From positions 1 through 18,678 of the forward strand of contig JADZAO010000114.1 of assembly GCA_020852535.1 (NCBI GenBank): DNA of 18,678 bases. The letters run 5' to 3'. A program made the position numbers and the translations under genes. This DNA is from Paracoccaceae bacterium (GTDB taxonomy: Bacteria; Pseudomonadota; Alphaproteobacteria; Rhodobacterales; Rhodobacteraceae). Of the stretch, positions 1-8,028 are shown one piece after another. The stretch's first letter is position 1. The number at the start of each line of letters is the position of its first letter. A model generated the notes under the pieces. The model was not told the DNA's origin and did no database searches. It saw only the letters and a list, made by a program, of their open reading frames with translations.

Positions 1-525
1 ATCTCTTCGTTGGCTTTGGTGGCGATTTATCCCTTTGCTAAGCGGTTTACATGGTGGCCGCAGATGTTTTTGGGGCTGGCGTTTAATTGGGGTGTATTGC
101 TGCTGTGGGCCGCCCATTCGGGGCATGTTGGTTGGGCGGCGGTGCTGCTTTACGCTTCGGGGATCATGTGGACACTGTTTTACGATACGATTTATGCCCA
201 TCAGGACAAGGAGGATGACGCATTGATCGGCGTGAAGTCGACGGCGCGGTTATTCGAGGATGCGACCGGAAAGTGGTTAGCGGGGTTTATGCTCGCTTCT
301 GTCATGTTTATGGCTGCGGCGGTGATGGTGGCCTTGTTGCCTACGGCATCGCCCTTGGCTTTGCTGATGGCTATGTTGGGGGTTCAAGCTTTTGGTTGGC
401 ATTTGGTCTGGCAGCTGCGGCGGCTAGACGTGGATGATCCAGTGGAATGCATGGTGATTTTCCGGTCGAATCGTGATGCGGGACTGGTTGTTGCGTTGTT
501 TTTTGCCATTGCTGCGCTGGTCTGA
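1..525 (+). CDS. ubiA: 4-hydroxybenzoate polyprenyltransferase, C-terminal part
   Basis: The reading frame is open from base 1, so the gene starts before the window; about 174 residues of a roughly 300-residue family are visible. UbiA is an inner-membrane prenyltransferase that attaches the polyprenyl tail to 4-hydroxybenzoate in ubiquinone biosynthesis. The second Asp-rich motif, which binds Mg-diphosphate, is clear: YDTIYAHQDKEDDALIGVKS. It is preceded by KRFTWWPQMFLGLAFNWG, also typical of UbiA. At least four hydrophobic helices follow in the usual pattern, including WLAGFMLASVMFMAAAVMVA and AGLVVALFFAIAALV. The stop is TGA at 523-525. A 99-bp gap separates it from the dehydrogenase gene on the same strand, and no clear terminator is seen there. 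The family call is very secure; the lipid-quinone role is inferred from the family. Confidence 0.93.
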   Translation: MSSLALVAIYPFAKRFTWWPQMFLGLAFNWGVLLLWAAHSGHVGWAAVLLYASGIMWTLFYDTIYAHQDKEDDALIGVKSTARLFEDATGKWLAGFMLASVMFMAAAVMVALLPTASPLALLMAMLGVQAFGWHLVWQLRRLDVDDPVECMVIFRSNRDAGLVVALFFAIAALV

Positions 526-614
526 TTAAATAATAGTCGTTTGCTTTGTAAGGGCGCATCGCATAATTGGACAAGTCGTGGCTGTGGTGCGATCCATTTT
601 TAGCTCGATTTTTT

Positions 615-619
615 GGAGG
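615..619 (+). promoter_or_regulatory. Ribosome binding site that fixes the gabD start
   Basis: GGAGG lies five bases before the ATG at 625. It decides the start against the in-frame TTG at 613, which would overlap this site. Confidence 0.8.
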
Positions 620-624
620 CTTAT

Positions 625-2103
625 ATGCTCGATTCGCTCACCAACCTTCGCGCTCTTTTGAACGATCCTTCGCTTATGGCGACTAAGGCCTATGTTGCGG
701 GGCAATGGATCGACGCGGATGATGGCACGTGCTTTGTGGTGAAGAATCCTGCGCGGGGCGATGTGATCTGTGAGGTGCCGAACCTTGGCCGTGCTGAGGT
801 AGCTCGCGCAATTGCCGCTTCGGAAGTGGCGATGAAGGAATGGGCTGCCCGTACTGGCAAGGAACGGGCAGCGGTTCTGCGCAAGTGGTTCGACCTAGTG
901 ATGGCTAATCAGGAGGATCTGGGGAAAATCCTGACGGCTGAGATGGGCAAGCCGCTGGCAGAGGCTAAGGGCGAAGTTGTTTATGGCGCGTCCTTTATCG
1001 AATGGTTCGCGGAAGAGGCCAAGCGCGTCTATGGTGAGACGATTCCCGGCCACCAGCGTGATAAGCGGATCACGGTGATCAAGCAGCCGATCGGTGTGGT
1101 TGGGTCGATCACGCCGTGGAATTTCCCCAATGCGATGATTGCCCGCAAGGTCGCTCCCGCGTTGGCGGCAGGTTGCGGTTTTGTGGCGCGTCCTGCTTCG
1201 GAAACGCCGCTGTCCGCTTTGGCTATGGCGGTGCTGGCAGAACGCGCGGGCGTGCCCGGTGGGCTGTTCAGCGTGGTGACCTCACACCGGGCGTCCGACA
1301 TCGGCAAGGAATTCTGCGATAATCATATTGTTAAAAAGCTGACCTTTACGGGGTCGACGGAAGTTGGCCGCATCCTGCTACGTCAGGCGGCCGAACAGGT
1401 GATGAAATGCAGCATGGAGCTAGGCGGCAACGCGCCCTTCATTGTGTTTGATGATGCTGATCTTGATGCCGCCGTGCAGGGTGTGATGCTTTCGAAGTTT
1501 CGTAATAATGGTCAAACTTGCGTTTGTGCCAACCGCATTTATGTGCAGGCGGGGGTTTATGATGTCTTTGCCGCCAAGCTACGCGCAGTGGTAGGAAAGG
1601 CTAAGGTGGGTGACGGTTTGTCGGAAACTGTTGATTTTGGTCCTCTGATCAGCATTGATGCAGTTGAAAAGGTCGAGGAGCACATCGAGGATGCGCTAAA
1701 AAAAGGTGCGAAGATAGAGATCGGTGGTAAGCGTCACGCGCTTGGCGGTACCTTTTTTGAGCCCACGATTATGACCGGCATTACCTCCGACATGCGGATT
1801 TCGACCGAGGAAACTTTTGGTCCACTGGCTCCTCTTTTCAAATTCCAGACCGAAGAAGAAGTGGTCCACCTAGCTAACAATACGATTTTCGGCCTCGCTT
1901 CTTATTTCTATTCACGTGACATTGGCCGCATCACGCGGGTGCAGGAGGCTCTGGAATATGGCATGGTTGGTGTGAACACCGGTCTGATCTCGACTGAAGT
2001 CGCGCCCTTTGGGGGGGTTAAGCAATCGGGTCTGGGACGTGAGGGTAGCCGTCACGGAATGGAAGATTACCTTGAGATGAAATATATCTGCTTGTCGGTT
2101 TGA
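625..2103 (+). CDS. gabD: NAD(P)-dependent succinate-semialdehyde dehydrogenase
   Basis: An aldehyde dehydrogenase of the GabD/ALDH5 type, expected to oxidise succinate semialdehyde to succinate at the end of the GABA shunt in the cytoplasm. I chose the ATG at 625 (492 aa) over the TTG at 613 because GGAGG at 615-619 lies five bases before the ATG and would fall inside the longer version. Visible landmarks are TPWNFP with the oxyanion Asn166, FTGSTEVGR in the Rossmann domain, MELGGNAPF with general base Glu265, and NNGQTCVCANR with catalytic Cys299. C299-V-C301 is the two-cysteine arrangement known as a redox switch in human SSADH. The usual KPA cofactor Lys is Arg189 here (VARPASETP). Length is normal for the family. 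Substrate specificity rests on overall GabD similarity; a related semialdehyde is possible. Confidence 0.9.
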   Translation: MLDSLTNLRALLNDPSLMATKAYVAGQWIDADDGTCFVVKNPARGDVICEVPNLGRAEVARAIAASEVAMKEWAARTGKERAAVLRKWFDLVMANQEDLGKILTAEMGKPLAEAKGEVVYGASFIEWFAEEAKRVYGETIPGHQRDKRITVIKQPIGVVGSITPWNFPNAMIARKVAPALAAGCGFVARPASETPLSALAMAVLAERAGVPGGLFSVVTSHRASDIGKEFCDNHIVKKLTFTGSTEVGRILLRQAAEQVMKCSMELGGNAPFIVFDDADLDAAVQGVMLSKFRNNGQTCVCANRIYVQAGVYDVFAAKLRAVVGKAKVGDGLSETVDFGPLISIDAVEKVEEHIEDALKKGAKIEIGGKRHALGGTFFEPTIMTGITSDMRISTEETFGPLAPLFKFQTEEEVVHLANNTIFGLASYFYSRDIGRITRVQEALEYGMVGVNTGLISTEVAPFGGVKQSGLGREGSRHGMEDYLEMKYICLSV

Positions 2104-2197
2104 TTTTTATCCAAGGATTCAGAGCTGCGGCTTCGTTTTTGTCTTTACGGTTTTCATGTTGGTTCGAATATTTTCGGACGAAACGTATAGCCTTCGC

Positions 2198-2233
2198 AAA
2201 AAGTTTTCTTTTTCTGAATTTCGCGGAAAATTC
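2198..2233. repeat. Pair of neighbouring A/T-rich inverted repeats after gabD
   Basis: AAAAAG-TTTT-CTTTTT (2198-2213) is followed two bases later by GAATTT-CGCGGA-AAATTC (2216-2233). Both have perfect 6-bp arms. They lie between the convergent ends of gabD and the MoxR operon, so a role at transcript ends is possible, but neither is followed by a clean T-run on either strand. The second resembles the palindrome at 18066-18087. Confidence 0.5.
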
Positions 2234-2277
2234 TAAATGAGAGCGCTTTGAGTATCGAGTTATTCAGTGCAGATTGG

Positions 2278-2300
2278 TGGCGGGGATATTACCCCGACCA
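2278..2300 (-). terminator. Possible stem-loop after the MoxR operon
   Basis: CGGGG-ATATTA-CCCCG (2281-2296) is a perfect 5-bp GC stem, extendable by TGG/CCA with one bulged base. It lies 15 bp beyond the stop of the last gene of the minus-strand operon. No T-tract follows on the minus strand, so a classical intrinsic terminator is not shown; it could mark a 3' end by another route. Confidence 0.3.
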
Positions 2301-2314
2301 GATTGATGGTTTGG

Positions 2315-4396
2315 TTAGAGGGAGTTCCGGGGGGTGGTTTTGCGACCTTCGAGCAACCATGCGGCTAGCGCGAGGGTGGTAGAGAGTATGAGCCATAGCC
2401 ATGTTGGCAGGAGTGGGACGACCGAGATGTCTTCGGTGGCATAAGCACCACGCGGGATGATGCCGATCCAGCCGCGGCCAGATGCGGGGCGTCCTTCGCG
2501 TACAGTGCGGATGTCAGGGATACCTTCCTCCAGACGTTGGATATCGCCATTGGTGGGGCTTATAATGGAGGCAAGTTCCTCGCCGCTGGCTATGGTTCGT
2601 TCAAATTCCTTGGGAGCTGAGGGGCCGACTGCAATCATACGGGTTAGGTTGTCCTGTTCGAGACGGTAAAGACCCATCATTGGCGCTTGCCAACTGGTCT
2701 GGTAGCGTCCAGGTCCCGCTTGTTGCATTTGTACCGTGGTAGTAGTCCCATCTGGGCTGGTGATCGTTAGATCGCTGGGTGGGGTTGGAGCGATAGAGCG
2801 GCGAGTGATGGTTTGGTTCTGACCTTGTACGGTGGCGGTGAGGGCTTCTTCTTCTAGTTCCGGTTCCTTTAACATCCAGTGTGCAAGGCGGCGGAGTAGC
2901 TCCAGTTGTGGCCCGCCGCCTTCGTATCCACGGCTCCAGAGCCATGCCTGATCGGAGGCAAGTACCGCCACGCGTCCTTCGCCGACGCGATTTAGCACTA
3001 GCAGTGGACGGTCGTCGGGGCCGGACATGACGACCTGTCCTGCGATCGGCTTGACCTCTACTAGCCGGAACCATCTGCCCCAGCCGTCTTTGGGTGCAAG
3101 GGCTTCGAGGCCTTCGGTCACGGGGTGTCTTTTGCCGAGGTCGGTGAGTTTTGGGCGGAAACCTTCTTCAATTATGCGGGCGGTAGGTTCGACGGGCAGG
3201 ACTTCAGCGAGGGGGGAATGCCAAAGACTATCGACCGTGCCGAATTCGGGACCTGCGGTAATAAGTACGGTGCCACCTTTGCGGACATAGTTTGACACGT
3301 TTTCAAGATAGGACATTGGTAGGATGCCCTGCATGCTGTAGCGATCGAAGATGATCAGGTCGAATTTGTTGATCTTCTCGATGAACAACTCACGAGTTGG
3401 AAAAGCGATGAGCGAGAGTTCTGAGATGGGGGTGTCGTCTTGTTTTTCCGGTGGCCGCATGATGGTGAAATGAACGAGGTCTACGGATGCGTCTGACTTT
3501 AGAAGGTTGCGCCATACTCGCTCGCCTGCGTGGGGTTCGCCCGATATGAGCAGAACGCGTAGGCGGTCGCGTACACCGTTGATTTGTACTACGGCGGCGT
3601 TGTTGCGGTCGGTGAGTTCGCCTTCCTCTTTGGGGATCGAGATTTGCAGCACGTTCATTCCTCCATGCGGCAAACGCACGGGAAGTTCGATGTCTTGACC
3701 AACAGGGATGCGGTAGATTTGTGGTTCGGCATCGTCGACAGCGATGGTTAGATCTGCTTCTTGCGCGCCGGGGGCCGTGCCTTCGTCTTCAATGCGTAGG
3801 GCCAGGCGGACTTCCTCGTTCATGATGGCGAAGGCGGGGGCGCTCTTGATGATTAGACGGCGGTCCCAGTCGGTTTTTTTCCCTGTGAGGAGTAAGTGTA
3901 GTGGGGCGGGTAGGTCAGGTGCTAGGTCGAGGTCGTGGATGCGCCCATCGCTGAGTAAGATGGCCCCAGCGATGCGGGCGCGGGGTTCTTTGGCTAACGC
4001 CTTGGCCAATGCGGTCATAGCTAGCGATCCGGCATTCTCGTTTCCGTCTTGAAAACGGACGATGCGGAGTTCGGTGTTGGGGATCTTGGCCACGCTGGCT
4101 TTGATCCGCGTGATGGCTTCGGCTGTTTGCGTGGCGCGGTCTGACAGGGTTTGGCTGGCGCTTTCATCGACGATGAGAAGGACGATGTCGGACAGAAGAG
4201 TGCGGTCTTCTTGTTGCAGCGAGGGGTTGGCAATGGAGGTCAGAAGGATCAGCGCAGTTAGGATGCGGAACCATGCGCCTGAAAGCCCGCGCCAGATGGC
4301 GATGGTAAGGCCGAGAAGTGCGAGGGCTGTTAGTAGGTAAAGCACGGGCCATGCAACTAACGGGTTGAGTGGTAGGGAAGTGTTGCCGAAGTTCAT
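2315..4396 (-). CDS. Membrane protein with VWA-like and amidotransferase-like domains, last gene of MoxR operon
   Basis: 693 aa, function unknown. Two membrane helices lie near the N-terminus (about residues 13-35 and 41-57), and one near the C-terminus (about 659-681, VPLLPTWLWLILSTTLALAA). A VWA-like segment follows the first pair: LLIVDESASQ gives D77-x-S79-x-S81, a MIDAS-type metal site, and ILLSDGRIHD is near 147-155. From about 279 (RVLLISGEPHAGE) to about 510 there is a class I glutamine-amidotransferase-like fold (RKGGTVLITAGPEFG near 372-386), but no nucleophilic Cys is visible, so it is probably not a working amidotransferase. The start ATG overlaps the stop of the upstream gene by 4 bp (ATGA), with AAAGG shortly before it. 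It is likely a periplasm-exposed partner of the MoxR/DUF58 system; that is inferred from context. Confidence 0.75.
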   Translation of the reverse strand: MNFGNTSLPLNPLVAWPVLYLLTALALLGLTIAIWRGLSGAWFRILTALILLTSIANPSLQQEDRTLLSDIVLLIVDESASQTLSDRATQTAEAITRIKASVAKIPNTELRIVRFQDGNENAGSLAMTALAKALAKEPRARIAGAILLSDGRIHDLDLAPDLPAPLHLLLTGKKTDWDRRLIIKSAPAFAIMNEEVRLALRIEDEGTAPGAQEADLTIAVDDAEPQIYRIPVGQDIELPVRLPHGGMNVLQISIPKEEGELTDRNNAAVVQINGVRDRLRVLLISGEPHAGERVWRNLLKSDASVDLVHFTIMRPPEKQDDTPISELSLIAFPTRELFIEKINKFDLIIFDRYSMQGILPMSYLENVSNYVRKGGTVLITAGPEFGTVDSLWHSPLAEVLPVEPTARIIEEGFRPKLTDLGKRHPVTEGLEALAPKDGWGRWFRLVEVKPIAGQVVMSGPDDRPLLVLNRVGEGRVAVLASDQAWLWSRGYEGGGPQLELLRRLAHWMLKEPELEEEALTATVQGQNQTITRRSIAPTPPSDLTITSPDGTTTTVQMQQAGPGRYQTSWQAPMMGLYRLEQDNLTRMIAVGPSAPKEFERTIASGEELASIISPTNGDIQRLEEGIPDIRTVREGRPASGRGWIGIIPRGAYATEDISVVPLLPTWLWLILSTTLALAAWLLEGRKTTPRNSL

Positions 4397-7155
4397 TGTC
4401 CGAGCCTTTCGAGCAGGGCCGGAACATGGACCTGATCGGACTTATAGTTTCCGGTCAGGACATGCATGATTAGGTTGATGCCGAAGCGGTTGGCCATCTC
4501 GCGTTGTCTTTCGCCTGTTAAGCCGCGACCTACTGGGAACATTGGCTCGCCCTTGGTATTGATTGCCCAAGCTGCCGCCCAGTCGTTGCTACCGATTACT
4601 ACGGGGGTTACACCGTCGTTGAGGTTTCTAAAGGGCATGCCTTCAACTTGTTTGCTATAGGGGGAGGCGGCTTCGACCCATAAAGTGGCACCACTGTAGC
4701 GACCAGGGAAATCTTGCAGCAGGTAGAAAGACCGGGTCAGCACGTGGTCTTGTGGCAGGGGTTCGAGTGCTGGAATATCGAGGCCTGCGGCGATTTTCTG
4801 CAGGTGTTCGCCCTCAGACGAGGTGCCGCCTGTGCGGGTTAGGTCCGCGTCGCGGGTGTCAAAGAGGATCATACCGCCTGTGCGGAGATAGTCGTTCAGG
4901 CGCGTATAGGCCTCCACCGATGGCAGTGGCTGGCTGGTTGAGATAGGCCAGTAGAGGAATGGGAAGAAGGCGAGCTCGTCGGTTTCGATATTTACACCAA
5001 CGGGTGGTTTGGGTTCGACTGAGGTACGCTCTCGCAGTCGTTCGCTAAGGCCGGTTAGGCCTGCTTTTGCGATGTCGTCAAGCTGCGTGTCGCTGGTGAT
5101 GACATAGGCGAGGGTCACTGCTTTGCTAGCGCGGATGGCCGTGTCATCGGCCTCGTCTTGTGCGCGGGCTTGGGGCGGCAGCATCAAGAAGATCAGCAGG
5201 ATGGTGGCGCTGCGGGCGAGGCGGGGCAGGCGTCCCGAAAAAGCGAGGGCAGCGATGATATCAAGGAGAAGCATTAAAAGTCCGGCGGTCAGGAAACTAC
5301 CCTTTAGTGCCTTTTCCTGTGCGGTATCCAACCCTTCTATGGTCGTGCCTGTGGGCCATGTGGCGGGTGTGAGTATTGTTTTGGCATTAACCGCGTTTAG
5401 GGCAACGCGGTGATCTAATCCGGCATAGAGGCCAGGACGTACGTCGGGGCCCGGGCCTGCGTTTAGGGCTGTGGCGAGGGTTTCGCCCGCTATGCTCGCG
5501 CTGGTGGTGGTGTCTGTCTTCTGGTCGTAAGCGTCGATCAGAGTTTCGGCGATCCATGTCTGCTTTGCCAGATCAGCGGTATCGGGTGTTGCAGGACGGG
5601 TCGAAATTGCCAAACGTTCGAGCATTTGTACAAAGAGGCCCGAGAGAGGTAGGGTAGACCATTCGGCATTGGCGGTGACGTGGAACAAGACGACTTGGCC
5701 TTGCCCCACCGTCTTGCGCGTGACGAGAGGGGTACCATCAGTCAGCGCTGCAATTGTGCGGCTGGCAAGATCGGGGTCGGGTTGGGAGAGGACTTGGGTT
5801 GATACGGTTACGTCTTCCGGCACGGGAAATCCGTGGAAGGGTGAGGTTTCGGGGAAGGGAGCGAGGGTTTTTGGTTCGCCCCAGCTCATTGCGCCGCTGA
5901 CTGTATGTCCGCCTTCACGTAGACGGACGGGAAGGAGTGGGTCTTCGGTGCTGCGGCTGATGTCGGAGGTGGCGAGGCTGGGGCCTGCGAAGCGTAAAAG
6001 CATTCCACCCTTGTCGAGCCAGTCGAGAATGGCGTCTTGTTCAGTTTGTGTGAGTTTTGCCACATCAGCAAGGATGACAACATTCGGGTTGGCCAACAAC
6101 GTGTCGGTTAGGCTGCCTTCGATCAGGTCGGCCACGGGTTCGAGCGCTTGGCGCAGATAGTGTGTGGGTGAGAGGAGGAGCAAGCCTTCGCGACCGTCGC
6201 GGCCACCGATTAGGGCGATCTTGCGGCGTTTTAGGCTGTCGTCGGTTAAGCTGATGGCGCCTGCTGAGCGGATGCCTGCCAGTTCGAAGCGGTTGATTCG
6301 GTTCCTAAGTTCAGGTGGTAGCGAGAGAGTGACTTCGGTGCGTGCGGTGCCTAAATTGAAGGACAGCGTGGCGCGTGCGAGCTCTCGGTCGATGCCTGAT
6401 GGGTCGGGGCCACGAGCGATGACTTCGACTTCGAGGGGATCGTCGGCAGGAAGGCGGCTGGCAGAAAGCTGGATTGTGCCGTCGTCGAAGGTAGCGGGAT
6501 GCAACGCCAGAATAGGGCGGGGGCTGGTGAAGACGGTGACCGTACCGTGCTTTGATAGTTCATCAAAAAGGGCGCTGCGGTTGGGGTGGTCGAGGCCATC
6601 AGAGAGCCAAAAACTGTCAAAATCGCTTTTGGGGAGTTTTGTGGCCCAAGTAGTGGCAGTGGTTGGAAGCCATGGGTTTGGTGTGAGAGCGGCAAGGCGG
6701 CCTGCCCATGCATTGGCAGACTGAAAGGCGATTTCTGTGGGCGTGTCGGTCAGACGGATGATGGCGACGGTGCGACCTTCGCGTGTGGCTTCGTTGAGTA
6801 GGGTGGTGGCGCGGTCGATGCGGCGGGCCCAGTCGTCTGCATCGGCCCATGACGCGTCAAAGAGGATGAGGAGAGGGTTGGTTCCGGCTTTACGCTCTTC
6901 GGGGTTCAGAACGGGGCCTGCAAAGGCGATGATGAAGGTGGCAATGGCGGTCATGCGGAGGAGAAGCAGCCACCACGGGGTACGGTCAGTTTCTGTTTTT
7001 TCATCGGTAAGGCCAAGGAGTAGTACCACGCCAGGGAAGCGGCGGCGGATGGGAGCGGGCGGCACGGCACGCAGAATGAACCACAAGATAGGCAGTGCAA
7101 TTAGGCCAATCAGCAGAAGGGGTGCGGTAAAACCGATGGGGCCGAGCATCCACAT
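4393..7155 (-). CDS. BatA-type/DUF4159 membrane protein of the MoxR operon
   Basis: 920 aa. The N-terminus is a BatA-type domain (aerotolerance regulator N-terminal family): a helix at about 7-29, FPGVVLLLGLTDEK, then a helix at about 61-80. A VWA-like segment follows (LLILFDASWADADDWARR, D100-x-S102) whose MIDAS motif is incomplete. Around 311-395 is a Rossmann-like, amidotransferase-related region (RKIALIGGRDGREG, LDWLDKGGMLLRFAGP). Two more helices lie at about 619-640 and 647-665. The last 240 residues are DUF4159 (VTLAYVITSDTQLDDIAKAG, FPFLYWPI, RTGGMILFDTRD). The start ATG is three bases after the stop of the DUF58 gene, with a purine-rich AAGGGGG upstream; the end overlaps the next gene by 4 bp. 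No enzymatic function is established for the family. A role in envelope protein assembly or stress is inferred from the gene neighbourhood. Confidence 0.85.
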   Translation of the reverse strand: MWMLGPIGFTAPLLLIGLIALPILWFILRAVPPAPIRRRFPGVVLLLGLTDEKTETDRTPWWLLLLRMTAIATFIIAFAGPVLNPEERKAGTNPLLILFDASWADADDWARRIDRATTLLNEATREGRTVAIIRLTDTPTEIAFQSANAWAGRLAALTPNPWLPTTATTWATKLPKSDFDSFWLSDGLDHPNRSALFDELSKHGTVTVFTSPRPILALHPATFDDGTIQLSASRLPADDPLEVEVIARGPDPSGIDRELARATLSFNLGTARTEVTLSLPPELRNRINRFELAGIRSAGAISLTDDSLKRRKIALIGGRDGREGLLLLSPTHYLRQALEPVADLIEGSLTDTLLANPNVVILADVAKLTQTEQDAILDWLDKGGMLLRFAGPSLATSDISRSTEDPLLPVRLREGGHTVSGAMSWGEPKTLAPFPETSPFHGFPVPEDVTVSTQVLSQPDPDLASRTIAALTDGTPLVTRKTVGQGQVVLFHVTANAEWSTLPLSGLFVQMLERLAISTRPATPDTADLAKQTWIAETLIDAYDQKTDTTTSASIAGETLATALNAGPGPDVRPGLYAGLDHRVALNAVNAKTILTPATWPTGTTIEGLDTAQEKALKGSFLTAGLLMLLLDIIAALAFSGRLPRLARSATILLIFLMLPPQARAQDEADDTAIRASKAVTLAYVITSDTQLDDIAKAGLTGLSERLRERTSVEPKPPVGVNIETDELAFFPFLYWPISTSQPLPSVEAYTRLNDYLRTGGMILFDTRDADLTRTGGTSSEGEHLQKIAAGLDIPALEPLPQDHVLTRSFYLLQDFPGRYSGATLWVEAASPYSKQVEGMPFRNLNDGVTPVVIGSNDWAAAWAINTKGEPMFPVGRGLTGERQREMANRFGINLIMHVLTGNYKSDQVHVPALLERLGQ

Positions 7156-7158
7156 GAG

Positions 7159-8028
7159 TTAGCGGCCCCCTTCGATGGCGTGGAAGAGACACAAGAGCGC
7201 GGGTAGGGGAGCTTCGCCCGTGTTGTGGGTGGTGAAGTGCCACCCTACGGCACGGGTGAGGGTCTGCAGGCGGTCTTTGCGTTCGGCTAGACGGTCTAAG
7301 TAGCGGGCGCGGAGATCGCTTGCGCGAAGGGTTTCGTGACTGAGCGAGCCCCGCATCGATTCAAAGATGGTACGACCGTTGAAAGGAAATTGCTCTTCAG
7401 TAGGGTCGAGTACCTGCATTAGAACGCCTTTTGCACCATGGTCGGAGGCATGGGCGAGGGCTTTTTCGACTCCGGTAAGGTCGCCAAGAAAATCGGACAG
7501 AAAGAGGCAGCGTCCGTGGTCGTTGATGCCGGTGGTATCGGGTGTGCCATAGTCGACGTCAGTATTGAGGGTTGTTAGAGCTTGGGTGAGTGAGAGAAGT
7601 TGTGCTTTGCCAGATCGGGGTGGCATGTCATAGCCGGACAAGCCGACACGTTCACCCCCGCGCAGGAGTAGGACGGCAGTGGCAAGCGCTAGAAGGCGGG
7701 CGCGGTCGGCCTTGGTTGTGCCTTTGCTGGCAAATGACATGGCCCGAGAGGTATCGACCCAAAGGGTGACGGATTGCGTGGCTTGCCATTCGCGTTCGCG
7801 TACGAAGGTGGTGTCTGAACGTGCCGAGCGACGCCAGTCGATCATGCGGGCGCTGTCACCGGTATGGGCGGGGCGGTATTGCCAGAATTCGTCACCTTGG
7901 CCTGCGCGTCGACGTCCGTGTTCGCCCAGTATGATGGTGGAGGTCAGAGATTCGGCCTCTGCTAGTAAGGGCGGCAGGGATTGGCCGAGTGTTTCGGCGT
8001 CGGCTCGAAGGTCGAAGATGGCTGTCAT
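7159..8028 (-). CDS. DUF58 domain protein, MoxR partner
   Basis: 289 aa when started at the ATG overlapping the moxR stop (ATGA, 8025-8028), preceded by GAGG. The frame stays open upstream inside moxR, but that part reads as a shadow. The DUF58 signature is present: GDEFWQYRPAHTGDSARMID followed by WRRSARSDTTFVRERE (about residues 45-80). The VWA-like part follows, with VDTSRAMSF at 91-99. Here the DxSxS metal motif reads D92-T-S94-R-A96, so the third hydroxyl ligand is Ala. LFLSDFLGDL is near the middle of the protein. No membrane helix is seen, unlike in its partners. DUF58 proteins are co-encoded with MoxR ATPases very widely and are thought to be their adaptor or substrate; the target here is unknown. 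Confidence 0.9.
   Translation of the reverse strand: MTAIFDLRADAETLGQSLPPLLAEAESLTSTIILGEHGRRRAGQGDEFWQYRPAHTGDSARMIDWRRSARSDTTFVREREWQATQSVTLWVDTSRAMSFASKGTTKADRARLLALATAVLLLRGGERVGLSGYDMPPRSGKAQLLSLTQALTTLNTDVDYGTPDTTGINDHGRCLFLSDFLGDLTGVEKALAHASDHGAKGVLMQVLDPTEEQFPFNGRTIFESMRGSLSHETLRASDLRARYLDRLAERKDRLQTLTRAVGWHFTTHNTGEAPLPALLCLFHAIEGGR

Noticed and set aside
2155..2190. tRNA-like GGTTCGAAT stretch after gabD
   Set aside because: The flanking bases do not pair as a T-arm and no acceptor or anticodon arm can be drawn.
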